A stretch of 48,594 nucleotides of DNA. It comes from Gordonia gummivorans (lineage in GTDB: Bacteria; Actinomycetota; Actinomycetes; Mycobacteriales; Mycobacteriaceae). The notes beneath the pieces are model-generated. The model searched no databases. It was not told where the DNA came from and was given only the letters and a program-made list of their open reading frames with translations. Made by a program: the position numbers and the translations under genes. Positions 7,763 to 15,702 of this stretch are shown piece by piece (within the stretch, counting starts at the first letter, position 1; the number at the start of each line of letters is the position of its first letter). The stretch lies in contig NZ_JAKWBF010000038.1 in NCBI RefSeq assembly GCF_022513585.1, forward strand, positions 1 to 48,594, given 5' to 3'.

Positions 7763-8773
7763 ATGAACGCCGACACGATCCGTTCTGCCGCCCAGACCAT
7801 CATCGACGGCGGTGCGAGCGCGCCGGTGCGCGGTCGCGATCCCATCAACCAGCCCATGATCAACAACTGGGTCGAGGCGATGGGCGACGAGAACCCCATC
7901 TACACAGACGAATCCGCCGCTATCGCCGCCGGGCATCCCGGTATCGTCGCACCACCCGCGATGGCGCAGGTCTGGACGATGCGCGGCCTGCACGGCGTCC
8001 GGACCGCCGACGATCCGCTCGGCCGAGCGTCGGAGCTGTTCGACGACGCGGGATACACGTCGGTGGTCGCGACCAACTGCGACACCACCTACCACCGGTA
8101 CACGCGCCCGGGCGAAGAAGTGAGTCTGTCCGCGGAGTTGCTGGAGGTGGTGGGCCCCAAGAACACCGCACTCGGTGAAGGGTGGTTCTTCACCACGCGC
8201 AACGTGTGGTCGGTGGCCGACGAGGTGGTCGCGGAAATGCGATTCCGCATCCTGAAGTTCCGACCGCCGGTGAAGTCGGAGCAAGTCGCCGAGGCGCCCA
8301 CGACTGAGGTCCCGGACGACCTCGATCCGGCAAAGATGCTCAAGCCCAGCGTCTCTCGCGACACTGCCTTCTTCTGGGAGGGTGTCGCCGCACACGAACT
8401 GCGCATCCAGCAGACCGGCGACGGGACACTGCGACACCCGCCGATCCCCGCGACGTGGAAGCCGCGGCTCGACGACGGGACCGTGCCACCCACCGACTAC
8501 GTCGTCGCCTCGGGCGCCGGAACCGTGTACAGCTACGTCGTCCACCGGGCGCCCAAGGTTCCGGGCCGCGAGTTGCCGTTCGTCGTCGCGTTGGTCGAAC
8601 TTGCCGAAGGGGTACGGATGCTCGGGGAGCTGCGTGATGTCGACCCCGCTCAGGTGCGGATCGGAATGCCGGTGGAGGCGATCTTCCTCGACTTCCCCGC
8701 CGACGACGCCGCCGGGCAACCGGCTTGGACCTTGCATGCCTGGCGTCCCGCAACAACGGACGGAGCACGATGA
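7763..8773 (+). CDS. chsH2: ChsH2, MaoC hydratase subunit fused to DUF35
   Basis: A 336-residue two-domain protein. The N-terminal MaoC-like hot-dog domain (about 1-190) has PINQPMINNWVEAMGDENP and pairs with ChsH1 to hydrate the steroid-17-(20)-enoyl-CoA. The C-terminal DUF35/OB-fold part (about 205-336) binds Ltp2 and presents the hydroxylated thioester for retro-aldol cleavage. Conserved stretches include GAGTVYSYVVHRAPKVPGRELPF, split here as GAGTVYSYVVHR and APKVPGRELPF, and VRMLGELRDVDP. The CxxC pairs of the zinc ribbon common in DUF35 proteins are not visible in the ELRIQQTGDGTLRHPP segment. The ATG at 7763 follows AGAGAGGA. Its stop overlaps the chsH1 start (ATGA). Confidence 0.9.
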   Translation: MNADTIRSAAQTIIDGGASAPVRGRDPINQPMINNWVEAMGDENPIYTDESAAIAAGHPGIVAPPAMAQVWTMRGLHGVRTADDPLGRASELFDDAGYTSVVATNCDTTYHRYTRPGEEVSLSAELLEVVGPKNTALGEGWFFTTRNVWSVADEVVAEMRFRILKFRPPVKSEQVAEAPTTEVPDDLDPAKMLKPSVSRDTAFFWEGVAAHELRIQQTGDGTLRHPPIPATWKPRLDDGTVPPTDYVVASGAGTVYSYVVHRAPKVPGRELPFVVALVELAEGVRMLGELRDVDPAQVRIGMPVEAIFLDFPADDAAGQPAWTLHAWRPATTDGAR

Positions 8774-9183
8774 CAAGTCTTGCGCCACAACCTGTGCAGG
8801 TCTCCGACACCCTCCCGCCCCTGATCATCGACGCAACGCCGACATTCGTCGTCGCAACCGCGCTGGCGACCCGTGACTTCCAGGACGTCCACCACGACCG
8901 GGACCTCGCGCAGGCCAAGGGGTCCAAGGACATCTTCGTCAACATCCTCACCGACACCGGCTTGGTTGAGCGGTTCGTCACCGACTGGGCGGGACCGTCG
9001 GCCCGAATCCGTTCCATCGCACTCAAACTCGGAGTCCCGTGGTATGCCTACGATTCGGTGACCTTCACCGGCGAGGTCACCGAGGTCGACGGCCGCCTGG
9101 TCACGGTGGCGGTCACGGGCACCAACTCACTCGGCAAGCACGTCATCTCCACGGTGACAGTCGAACTGGGGGAAGAGAACTGA
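8770..9183 (+). CDS. chsH1: ChsH1, MaoC-like steroid enoyl-CoA hydratase subunit
   Basis: A 137-residue single hot-dog domain protein. It carries the hydratase residues of the ChsH1-ChsH2 heterotetramer: the segment ATRDFQDVHHDRDLAQAKG has the D-x-x-x-H-x-D pattern of hydratase-2 active sites, followed by KDIFVNILTDTG. Mycobacterial ChsH1 is about 129 residues. I start it at the ATG at 8770, which overlaps the chsH2 stop as ATGA; the longer reading from 8725 lies inside chsH2. It ends in a TGATG overlap with ltp2, so chsH2-chsH1-ltp2 is tightly coupled, as expected for subunits of one hydratase/aldolase assembly. Confidence 0.9.
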   Translation: MTSLAPQPVQVSDTLPPLIIDATPTFVVATALATRDFQDVHHDRDLAQAKGSKDIFVNILTDTGLVERFVTDWAGPSARIRSIALKLGVPWYAYDSVTFTGEVTEVDGRLVTVAVTGTNSLGKHVISTVTVELGEEN

Positions 9184-10355
9184 TGGGTTCACTGTCGGGT
9201 AAGGCCGCCATCGCAGGTATCGGGGCAACAGAATTCTCCAAGGACTCCGGGCGCAGCGAACTCCGGCTCGCCGCCGAGGCCGTGTCGGCGGCGATCGCCG
9301 ACGCGGGTCTCACTGCCGCCGACGTCGACGGCCTGGTGAGCTTCACCATGGACACCAACGCCGAGATCGCGGTGGCGCGGGCGCTGGGTATCCGTGAGAT
9401 GACCTACTTCTCGCGCATCCACTACGGCGGCGGCGCGGCCTGCGCGACGGTGCAGCAGGCCGCGATGGCCGTGGCCACCGGGGTGGCCGACGTCGTGGTT
9501 GCCTATCGCGCATTCAATGAGCGTTCGGGTCTGCGGTTCGGTCAGGTCAACAGTGCGGTCGCCAATCAGGAAAATTCGTCGGGCACCGACAACGCCTTCA
9601 GCTATCCGCATGGACTGTCCACGCCGGCTGCCTTCGTCGCGATGGTGGCGCAGCGCTACATGCACGACTTCGGTGCCACGAGTGCGGATTTCGGTCAGGT
9701 GGCGGTGGTCGACCGCAAACACGCCGCGGTCAATCCCAAAGCCTTCTTCTACGGCAAACCGATCACCCTCGACGATCACCAGAACTCGCGCTACATCGCC
9801 GAACCCCTCCACCTGCTGGACTGCTGCCAAGAATCCGACGGTGGGGTGGCGATCGTCGTCGTATCTGCCGAGCGAGCCCGGGATCTGCCCCATCCGCCGG
9901 CGGTCATCGCCGGCGCGGCGGCCGGAAGCGCCGACGATCAGTTCATCATGACCAGCTACTACCGCGACCAGCTGGCCGGACTCCCGGAGATGGGCTTGGT
10001 GGGAAGGCAATTGTGGGCGCAGTCGGGCCTGGGACCCGACGACATGGACCTCGCGATCCTCTACGACCACTTCACCCCCTACACACTGATGCAGTTGGAG
10101 GAGTTGGGATTCTGCGGTCGCGGGGAGGCCAAGGATTTCGTTCGCGAACCGGGTGCGCTGGAAGTGGGTGGTCGGCTCCCGCTCAACACCCACGGCGGCC
10201 AGCTCGGCGAGGCCTACATCCACGGCATGAACGGGATCGCCGAAGCGGTCCGCCAGCTGCGCGGAACCTCCGTGAACCAGGTGGCGAATGCCGAGCGCGT
10301 CGTCGTCACCGCCGGAACCGGTGTTCCCACATCCGGATTGGTCTTGACCACATGA
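9183..10355 (+). CDS. ltp2: Ltp2, steroid side-chain retro-aldolase (thiolase fold)
   Basis: A 390-residue thiolase-superfamily protein of the SCP-x/lipid-transfer type. With the ChsH2 DUF35 domain it cleaves 17-hydroxy-3-oxo-4-pregnene-20-carboxyl-CoA to androstenedione and propionyl-CoA. It has GIGATEFSKDSGRSELRLAA at the N-terminus, HYGGGAACATVQQAAMAVATG in the core (shown in part as HYGGGAACATVQQAA), ILYDHFTPYTLMQLEELGFC near residue 292, and NTHGGQLGEAYIHGMNG near 340. Tyr345 in GEAYIHG is a candidate for the catalytic tyrosine reported in this family near that position; that assignment is from memory and should be aligned. The start is the ATG at 9183, sharing a base with the chsH1 stop. 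Its 3' end runs into a 15-bp tandem repeat. Confidence 0.92.
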   Translation: MGSLSGKAAIAGIGATEFSKDSGRSELRLAAEAVSAAIADAGLTAADVDGLVSFTMDTNAEIAVARALGIREMTYFSRIHYGGGAACATVQQAAMAVATGVADVVVAYRAFNERSGLRFGQVNSAVANQENSSGTDNAFSYPHGLSTPAAFVAMVAQRYMHDFGATSADFGQVAVVDRKHAAVNPKAFFYGKPITLDDHQNSRYIAEPLHLLDCCQESDGGVAIVVVSAERARDLPHPPAVIAGAAAGSADDQFIMTSYYRDQLAGLPEMGLVGRQLWAQSGLGPDDMDLAILYDHFTPYTLMQLEELGFCGRGEAKDFVREPGALEVGGRLPLNTHGGQLGEAYIHGMNGIAEAVRQLRGTSVNQVANAERVVVTAGTGVPTSGLVLTT

Positions 10356-10389
10356 CAATTGACCACATGACAAGTGACCACAGGACATC
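10345..10389. repeat. three tandem 15-bp repeats at the ltp2/ligase junction
   Basis: Units TGACCACATGACAAT, TGACCACATGACAAG and TGACCACAGGACATC follow head to tail. The first overlaps the ltp2 stop (TGA at 10353-10355). Together they fill the short gap before the ligase ribosome site. They could be slippage products or protein-binding iterons; no function is evident. Confidence 0.8.
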
Positions 10390-10422
10390 TGACAGCCCGA
10401 CGGTCAACAAGGAGTGCGCACG

Positions 10423-12063
10423 ATGAAGTTCAACCTCGCCGATGTCTTCGAGACGGTTGCCGATTCGGTACCCGAGCGGATTGCGCTCAGCTATCAGGGA
10501 CGTCAGATCAGCTACGCCGAGCTCGACGGCCTCGCCAATCAGGTCGCACACCTGTTCTCCGACGCGGGGATCGGGGCCTTCGACAACGTCGCCCTCTTCC
10601 TGAAGAACAGCGTCGAGCATGTGACGAGTCTGCTCGGTCTGCTCAAGGTGCGCGCGGTCCCGGTGAACATCAACTACCGCTACACCAACACCGAACTGCA
10701 ATACATCTTCGACAACTCCGACTCACGCGCCATCATCGTCGAACTGCCCGAGCACCAGCGCAGCGTCGCGGAGTTGCTCCCCGACGTCCCGACCGTGCGC
10801 GTCGTGTTCGTCATCGGCGACGTCGCCGACGAATTGCGCAGCGCAGCAGCGTCGTTGCCGGACGGCCGAACCGTGCAGATCGTGTCGTTCGGGGACTACG
10901 AGTCCAAGCCTGCCGAGCGAGATTTCGAACCACGCACCGGCGAAGAGCTCTACTTGCTCTACACCGGAGGCACCACCGGATACCCGAAGGGTGTGATGTG
11001 GCAGCACGACGACTTCTTCCGCAAGCCGCTCTCGGGCGGTAACCCGTATGGCGAGGCACGTAAGGATCTGGCCGAATTGGGTTCTGCGGTCAAGGACTTC
11101 GGTTCCATCGCGTTCCTGTTGGCGGCGCCGTTGATGCACGGCGCGGCGTCGTACTCGTTGTTCACCTTCTTCACGCTCGGTGGCCGGCTGGTGATCCAGC
11201 GCGACTTCGATCCCGCGGCCATCGTCGGGGAGGTGGAGAAGGAGAAGGTCAACATCGTGCTGATCGTCGGCGATGCCATGGGTATGCCGCTCGTCGAGGA
11301 GATGGAGCGAACCAAGGGCGAGGTCGATCTGTCGTCGATGTTCTCCATCACCTCCGGTGGCGCCATCTGGTCGCAGCATGTGCGGGATCGGATGCTGGCA
11401 GTCAAACCGGATCTGGTGTTGCGGGACAACTTTGGTGCCTCCGAGTCGGGCAACGACGGCGAGATCATGATGGACGACAACGGCAACCTGAAGGTGCCGC
11501 CGACCGAGAAGATGATGGTCGTCGACGATCGGCTCAACAAGATCGAGGCGGGCTCCGGCGATGTCGGGTACATCGCCCGGATCGGCAACGTCCCGCTCGG
11601 GTACTACAAGGACGAGGAGAAGTCCGCCAAGACGTTCCCGACGCTGCCCGACGGTCGTCGGATCTCCATCCTCGGCGACATGGGGACCGTCGAGGCCGAC
11701 GGCAGCATCGTCTTCCTCGGACGTGGATCGCAATGCATCAACACCGGCGGCGAGAAGGTGTACGCCGAGGAGGTCGAGGCGACGCTGCACGCGCACCCGG
11801 CGATCGCCGACGCCTTGGTGGTGCCGGTGCCCGACGAGAAGTACGGGCAGCGAGTGGCCGCGGTGGCCCGCGTCGCCGAGGGAGCGGTCGAGCCGTCGCT
11901 CGACGAGATTCAGCAGCACTGTCGGGAGACCCTTGCCGGATACAAGGTTCCGCGCACCATCGTGTTCGTCGACGAGGTCAAACGCACACCGGCCGGCAAG
12001 GCCGACTACCGCTGGGCCAAGAACGCCGCTGCCGCTGCGGAGAAACCCACCGCTTCGGTCTGA
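10423..12063 (+). CDS. steroid side-chain acyl-CoA ligase, FadD19/CasI-like
   Basis: A 546-residue AMP-forming acyl-CoA synthetase. It activates a carboxylic acid as acyl-AMP and then as the CoA thioester. Motifs are the P-loop YLLYTGGTTGYPKGVMW (near residue 180), NFGASESG (adenine-binding), GDMGTVEADGSIVFLGR and the C-terminal lysine motif TPAGKADYRWAK. The PKGVMW box, INTGGEKVYAEEVEA and the ADYRWAK ending are shared with FadD19, the cholestenoate CoA ligase. Context right behind ltp2 suggests a substrate with a short or bile-acid-type side chain, so CasI/CasG-like is equally possible. The ATG at 10423 is preceded by AAGGAG with eight bases spacing; a GTG at 10414 overlaps that site and is rejected. 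Confidence 0.85.
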   Translation: MKFNLADVFETVADSVPERIALSYQGRQISYAELDGLANQVAHLFSDAGIGAFDNVALFLKNSVEHVTSLLGLLKVRAVPVNINYRYTNTELQYIFDNSDSRAIIVELPEHQRSVAELLPDVPTVRVVFVIGDVADELRSAAASLPDGRTVQIVSFGDYESKPAERDFEPRTGEELYLLYTGGTTGYPKGVMWQHDDFFRKPLSGGNPYGEARKDLAELGSAVKDFGSIAFLLAAPLMHGAASYSLFTFFTLGGRLVIQRDFDPAAIVGEVEKEKVNIVLIVGDAMGMPLVEEMERTKGEVDLSSMFSITSGGAIWSQHVRDRMLAVKPDLVLRDNFGASESGNDGEIMMDDNGNLKVPPTEKMMVVDDRLNKIEAGSGDVGYIARIGNVPLGYYKDEEKSAKTFPTLPDGRRISILGDMGTVEADGSIVFLGRGSQCINTGGEKVYAEEVEATLHAHPAIADALVVPVPDEKYGQRVAAVARVAEGAVEPSLDEIQQHCRETLAGYKVPRTIVFVDEVKRTPAGKADYRWAKNAAAAAEKPTASV

Positions 12064-12084
12064 TCCGTTGAATCCACTCTCCGC

Positions 12085-12323
12085 CGCCTTTTCCGCTCCC
12101 TGAGGCGTCGGGAAACCCCTTCCGCGAATCCCCCTCCGCTGGCTGAGGTGCGAGCCTGCGAGCCTCGAAGCCCTTGGTGGGAGGACATTGTCGTCTCACC
12201 AGGCCTTCGAGGCTCCTCGCTAGCGCTCGTCGCACCTCAGGCAGCGTATGGGAGGACAGCGCTCGTCGCACCTCAGGCAGCGGATGGGAGGACAGCGCTC
12301 GTCGCACCTCGGGCAGCCGATGA
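12085..12323. repeat. dispersed repeat cluster with three 36-bp tandem copies
   Basis: This gap between the convergent ligase and ArsB-like genes is filled by the same repeat family as at 7497. It contains CCGCTGGCTGAGGTGC with CCTCGAAG, and the inverse CCTTCGAGGCTCCTCGC. From 12222 a 36-bp unit beginning AGCGCTCGTCGCACCTCAGG is repeated at 12258 and 12294 (the last partial), with GGGAGGAC linkers. Its palindromic make-up could act as a bidirectional stop. No gene is supported here. Confidence 0.8.
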
Positions 12324-12331
12324 TTACTCGA

Positions 12332-13594
12332 TCAGGTGAGCGACAGCCCTACCCACAGCGCGACCACGGCGGTGAGAAGTGTTGCCGGAACTGTCAACAG
12401 GCCGAGCGTCAGGTACTGGCGCGACGTCGGAGAGCCGGTGTGGCGGTGCATGATGTCGCGCCACAACAGGTTTGCCAGTGAACCGAAGTAGGCGAGGTTC
12501 GGGCCGATGTTGACGCCGAGCAGCACGGCGAGGACCACGCCCGGACGGTCGGCGACCAGCGGCACCAGAAGCAGTGTGGCAGGCAGATTGTTGAGCAGAT
12601 TCGCGAGCACGGCGGCGAGGACGGCCACACCGAGCAGCGTGAGCAGTCCGGTTCCGCTCGGAACGAGATCGGCGACCGCATCGCCGACCGCCCCCTCGCG
12701 TACCGGCAGGATGATGATGCCGAGTGCGGCGACGAAGGCGAGGAACGGGATGTTGATCGATCGCGCGGCCGATCGCAACGCCGCGAAAGGTGCACGACGC
12801 ATCGATTCGACGAGCATCACCGCTGCACCGATCCACGCGACCGCGTAGAGCGGCAGCCCGACCGGCTCGGCCACCACGAACGCGGCCAGCAGCGCTCCCA
12901 ACGAGATCAGCGAGAACAACGGGGTGGGCGCTACGTCGTCCGCGTCATCGCGACGATGCACGACCGGCACGTCGAGCTGACCCGCGAAGAACCACCGAAA
13001 GATCAGGTATTCCACCAGGATTGCCACGATCCACGGTGCCGCCATCAGTCCGGTGAACTCCAGGAACCCGAGCCCGGTCGCCGAGAAGGCGAGCAGGTTG
13101 GTGAGGTTGGACACCGGGAACAAGGTCGACGCGGTGTTGGCGAGATGATTGCTCGCGTACCCGACGGGTGCGACTCGTGCTCCCACCCGACGCGCGGTCA
13201 GCACCGCGACCGGAGTGAGCAACACGATGGTGGTGTCGAGGGACAGCACCGCGGTGGTGACCGCAGCCGCCACGAACACGATGCCGAGCAGCCGCGTCGG
13301 CGACCCCCGGCTGCGTCGGGCCAAGACGTGCCCCACCCAGGTGAACACACCTGTCCGCGCGCAGACGTCGGCGACCACGAACATCGCCGCGAGAAACGCG
13401 ATGGTGGGTGCCATGAAGGTGAGTTCGTCGGCGGCGGCGGCCATCGTCGTCAGGCCCAGCACGAGGACAAGACCCGCCAGGGGAACGGCGAGGACCGCGG
13501 GCGGGACGCGTCGCACGCTGACGGTCACGACGATGACCACCACCAGGACTGCGATGGCGACCACCGAGCCGGCGATGCTATCGGTGGTCAGCAC
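12332..13594 (-). CDS. ArsB/SLC13-like anion transporter (arsenite/dicarboxylate permease family)
   Basis: A 420-residue integral membrane protein with about eleven hydrophobic helices, for example AVLVVVIVVTVSV and LGIIILPVREGAVGDAVADL. It has the inverted-repeat layout of the ArsB/NhaD group: conserved segments SLDTTIVLLTPVAVLTARR in the first half and NLLNNLPATLLLVPLVADR, then NIGPNLAYFGSLANLLW, in the second. The SLDTT and NNLP-type loops are the substrate-binding signature. Substrate could be arsenite, dicarboxylate or another anion. There is no arsR or arsC beside it, so arsenic resistance is not supported by context. The start is a GTG at 13594, 21 bp after the MFS gene on the same strand. 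Confidence 0.8.
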   Translation of the reverse strand: MLTTDSIAGSVVAIAVLVVVIVVTVSVRRVPPAVLAVPLAGLVLVLGLTTMAAAADELTFMAPTIAFLAAMFVVADVCARTGVFTWVGHVLARRSRGSPTRLLGIVFVAAAVTTAVLSLDTTIVLLTPVAVLTARRVGARVAPVGYASNHLANTASTLFPVSNLTNLLAFSATGLGFLEFTGLMAAPWIVAILVEYLIFRWFFAGQLDVPVVHRRDDADDVAPTPLFSLISLGALLAAFVVAEPVGLPLYAVAWIGAAVMLVESMRRAPFAALRSAARSINIPFLAFVAALGIIILPVREGAVGDAVADLVPSGTGLLTLLGVAVLAAVLANLLNNLPATLLLVPLVADRPGVVLAVLLGVNIGPNLAYFGSLANLLWRDIMHRHTGSPTSRQYLTLGLLTVPATLLTAVVALWVGLSLT

Positions 13595-13615
13595 CGTGCA
13601 CAGGGTACGCCGGGG

Positions 13616-15298
13616 TCATTCGAGAGCGTGTTCGTCGGCAGTCGACGGTGCGGCATCGTCGTCGTCGGAGCTGGTCTCGATGTCCGAAGGCACCGGGTTT
13701 GCCTCGATCACGCGTCGCGGCGCGAACCAGAACAAGACGGCGGAGCCGACGACGAGCACCGAACCGAGGACCACACACGCCTGGTTCATCGGCGCCACAA
13801 AGGCGCCCTGGGCGCCCTGCGCAAGCCGCTGCGCCAGGGGAGCAGCGTCGGCGGGGAGTCGGGCGATCACCTCGACGGCTTCGGCGAGCGACTTCGATAT
13901 CCGGTCGGCCGCCTCGTTGGCTGCGTCGATGAGGGCCTGACCGCCGGCCGTATCACCGGCGGCGATCCGCTGCTGACCGGCCGCGGTCAACTGCTCGCGC
14001 GCGAGATCAGCTGTCGGTTCGATCCGAGACGTGTAACCCGCGGCCAGAATGCTGCCGGCGAGTGCGATGCCGATCGCGGCACCCAACTCGCGAGCCGTGT
14101 CGTTGACCGCCGACCCGATGCCCTGATTGTCGAGCGGGGTGTTGGACATGATGGCCGTCGTCGACGGTGCGGTCGCGATGCCGATCCCGGTCGCGCAGAT
14201 CGAGATCATCCAGATCGACTGCCAGTAGGTGTCGTAGTCGACGGCACCGAGCAGGATCAGGCCGACACCGGCGAGCAAGATCCCACTGGCCAACACGAAC
14301 CGAAGTGAGTGGAACCGAACCGCAAGCCAATTGCCGAGCAGACCGAAGATGACCGTGCCGGCGACCATCGGCATGAGGGCGAACGCCGATTGCAACGCCG
14401 TGAATCCGTAGACGAGCTGCAGCCGCTGCAGATACAGGTAGAACACCGCGAAGGAGGCGAAGAACTGCAGTGCAACCGAGAGGGATCCGGCGCCGAACGC
14501 GCGATTGGTGAACAGACGAACGTCGAGAAGCTTGTCGGTGCGACGGAGTTCGATCAGGCAGAACGCCGCGCCGAAGGCGACACCGCCGATGAGGGCGATC
14601 AACACCAGCGGGTCATCCCACCCGCGGTGCGGCGCTTCGAGTAGTCCGAGCACGACGCCGGTGACCGCGAGGATCGAGGTGATGGTGCCAGGGAAGTCGA
14701 ACTTGCCGGGGTCGCGGTCCTTCGACGTCCCAATTGTGAGGCACAGCAACGCCATTGCGGCGGCCGAGATCGCGAAGGCGATGAAAATCGAACGCCACGA
14801 AAAGAACTCGAGGAGGAGGCCGGTGACGAGGAAGCCGGCGATCGCGCCGGCACCGGCGACCGCGGCCCAGATGCTGATCGCGATGGGTCGTCGTTCTCGG
14901 GGCACACCCGAGGTGATCAGGGACAGCGTCGTCGGCATGATGAGTGCCGCCGCGCCGCCGGCGAAGCACCGGGTCGCGATGAGCTGATTGGGGCCGGAGA
15001 CCCAGATGGCCACCAGCGACGCGATGGCGAACAGGACCAGACCGACGATGAGCACTCCGCGTCGTCCGAATCTGTCGCCGATCGCGCCCGCCGGTAGCAG
15101 CAGCGCAGCGAGAACCAGTGTGTAGCCGTCGATGATCCAGGTCATCTGGCCTGCATCGGCGCCGGTGTGAATCGCGATCTGGGGCAGTGCTGTGTTCAGC
15201 GCTGCCATGGCTGCGACGACCATACTCACCGCGGCGCAGGCGATCAGGATGAGCCATGCAGAGCGGAGGTCCATGCCGCCGATGGTTCGCTGCTTCAT
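13616..15298 (-). CDS. DHA2-type MFS drug/proton antiporter, 14 helices
   Basis: A 560-residue major-facilitator exporter. The first helix is LRSAWLILIACAAVSMVVAA. Motif A-like GDRFGRRGVLIVGL follows helix 2, and motif C-like AAVAGAGAIAGFLVTGLL marks the antiporter class. Around 14 hydrophobic helices are visible. A long external loop near residues 430-500 is rich in Ala and charged residues (AREQLTAAGQQRIAAGDTAG), and the C-terminal tail is acidic (SSDDDDAAPSTADEHALE). Many DHA2 proteins export lipophilic cations. Export of steroid intermediates is conceivable but only inferred from location. It likely shares an operon with the ArsB-like gene downstream. A repeat-derived hairpin lies directly upstream. 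Confidence 0.85.
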   Translation of the reverse strand: MKQRTIGGMDLRSAWLILIACAAVSMVVAAMAALNTALPQIAIHTGADAGQMTWIIDGYTLVLAALLLPAGAIGDRFGRRGVLIVGLVLFAIASLVAIWVSGPNQLIATRCFAGGAAALIMPTTLSLITSGVPRERRPIAISIWAAVAGAGAIAGFLVTGLLLEFFSWRSIFIAFAISAAAMALLCLTIGTSKDRDPGKFDFPGTITSILAVTGVVLGLLEAPHRGWDDPLVLIALIGGVAFGAAFCLIELRRTDKLLDVRLFTNRAFGAGSLSVALQFFASFAVFYLYLQRLQLVYGFTALQSAFALMPMVAGTVIFGLLGNWLAVRFHSLRFVLASGILLAGVGLILLGAVDYDTYWQSIWMISICATGIGIATAPSTTAIMSNTPLDNQGIGSAVNDTARELGAAIGIALAGSILAAGYTSRIEPTADLAREQLTAAGQQRIAAGDTAGGQALIDAANEAADRISKSLAEAVEVIARLPADAAPLAQRLAQGAQGAFVAPMNQACVVLGSVLVVGSAVLFWFAPRRVIEANPVPSDIETSSDDDDAAPSTADEHALE

Positions 15299-15304
15299 GA
15301 GTGA

Positions 15305-15385
15305 CCGCCCTTCGAGGCTCGCTGCGCGGGTCCTGAGTAGCGAGCCTGCGAGCGTATCGAAGGGCGCACCTCAAGGAGCGGTAAT
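15305..15385. repeat. palindromic copy of the dispersed repeat upstream of the MFS gene
   Basis: CGCCCTTCGAGGCTCGC on the left is answered by GCGAGCGTATCGAAGGGCG on the right, so the two arms can pair into a long hairpin around GCGGGTCCTGAGTA. CACCTCAAGGAGCGG follows. This is a simple unit of the family seen at 7497, 12085 and 43733. It falls in the presumed promoter region of the MFS gene. Confidence 0.75.
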
Positions 15386-15533
15386 GAGTGCGTTGCGGTT
15401 TCGTTACCGCGACACGCGCGTCTCATGCTGTGCTCAGCGTCGCAACATGTGACACATTTATCACTGCTGTACCAACCCGGTGATGTGGACCACCGGCCCA
15501 CGTTGTCCGGACAACCGAAAGCGGTGACAGGTC

Positions 15534-15674
15534 ATGGCCTCTCCCCAGGTCGCTCCTTCACAACGTACCGACTACTCGCCTGCACGAGTGCACGTTTGGC
15601 GTGTGCTGTCGATGCTCGCCGCGCTCGTCGCGGTGGTTGTCGGCTTGCTCATCATCGTCACCTCGGCGGCATAA
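15534..15674 (+). CDS. 46-residue single-pass membrane protein
   Basis: A short reading frame starting MASPQVAPSQRTDYSPARVH and ending with one hydrophobic helix (LSMLAALVAVVVGLLIIV) and TSAA. The polar N-terminal half has basic residues just before the helix, so the N-terminus should stay in the cytoplasm. A hairpin follows five bases after the stop codon, which supports a real transcription unit. No family is recognised. The upstream ribosome site is weak (GGTGACAGGTC). The larger overlapping frame 15425-15823 has no protein-like character and is rejected in its favour. Confidence 0.6.
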   Translation: MASPQVAPSQRTDYSPARVHVWRVLSMLAALVAVVVGLLIIVTSAA

Positions 15675-15678
15675 CGCC

Positions 15679-15702
15679 TCACGCGGGCATTACCCCGCGT
15701 GA
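15679..15702. terminator. hairpin between convergent genes
   Basis: TCACGCGGG and CCCGCGTGA form a perfect 9-bp stem around CATTAC. It lies between the 46-residue protein gene and the minus-strand DUF6918 gene and covers the latter's stop codon (TTA at 15690-15692). There is no T-run, so termination may need Rho or act in both directions. Confidence 0.65.

Noticed and set aside
10723..11919. 398-residue open frame antisense to the acyl-CoA ligase
   Set aside because: The sense strand holds the full AMP-ligase motif set; the antisense reading has no motifs.
12222..12323. CRISPR array
   Set aside because: The 36-bp units are contiguous with no unique spacers and belong to a dispersed repeat family.
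12956..14308. 450-residue plus-strand frame across the transporter genes
   Set aside because: Its product is His/Gly/Arg-rich low complexity and it spans two real minus-strand membrane proteins.
15448..15464. CRP/GlxR-like site TGTGA...TCAC
   Set aside because: The spacing between the arms is 8 bases, whereas the consensus needs 6, so it is probably chance.
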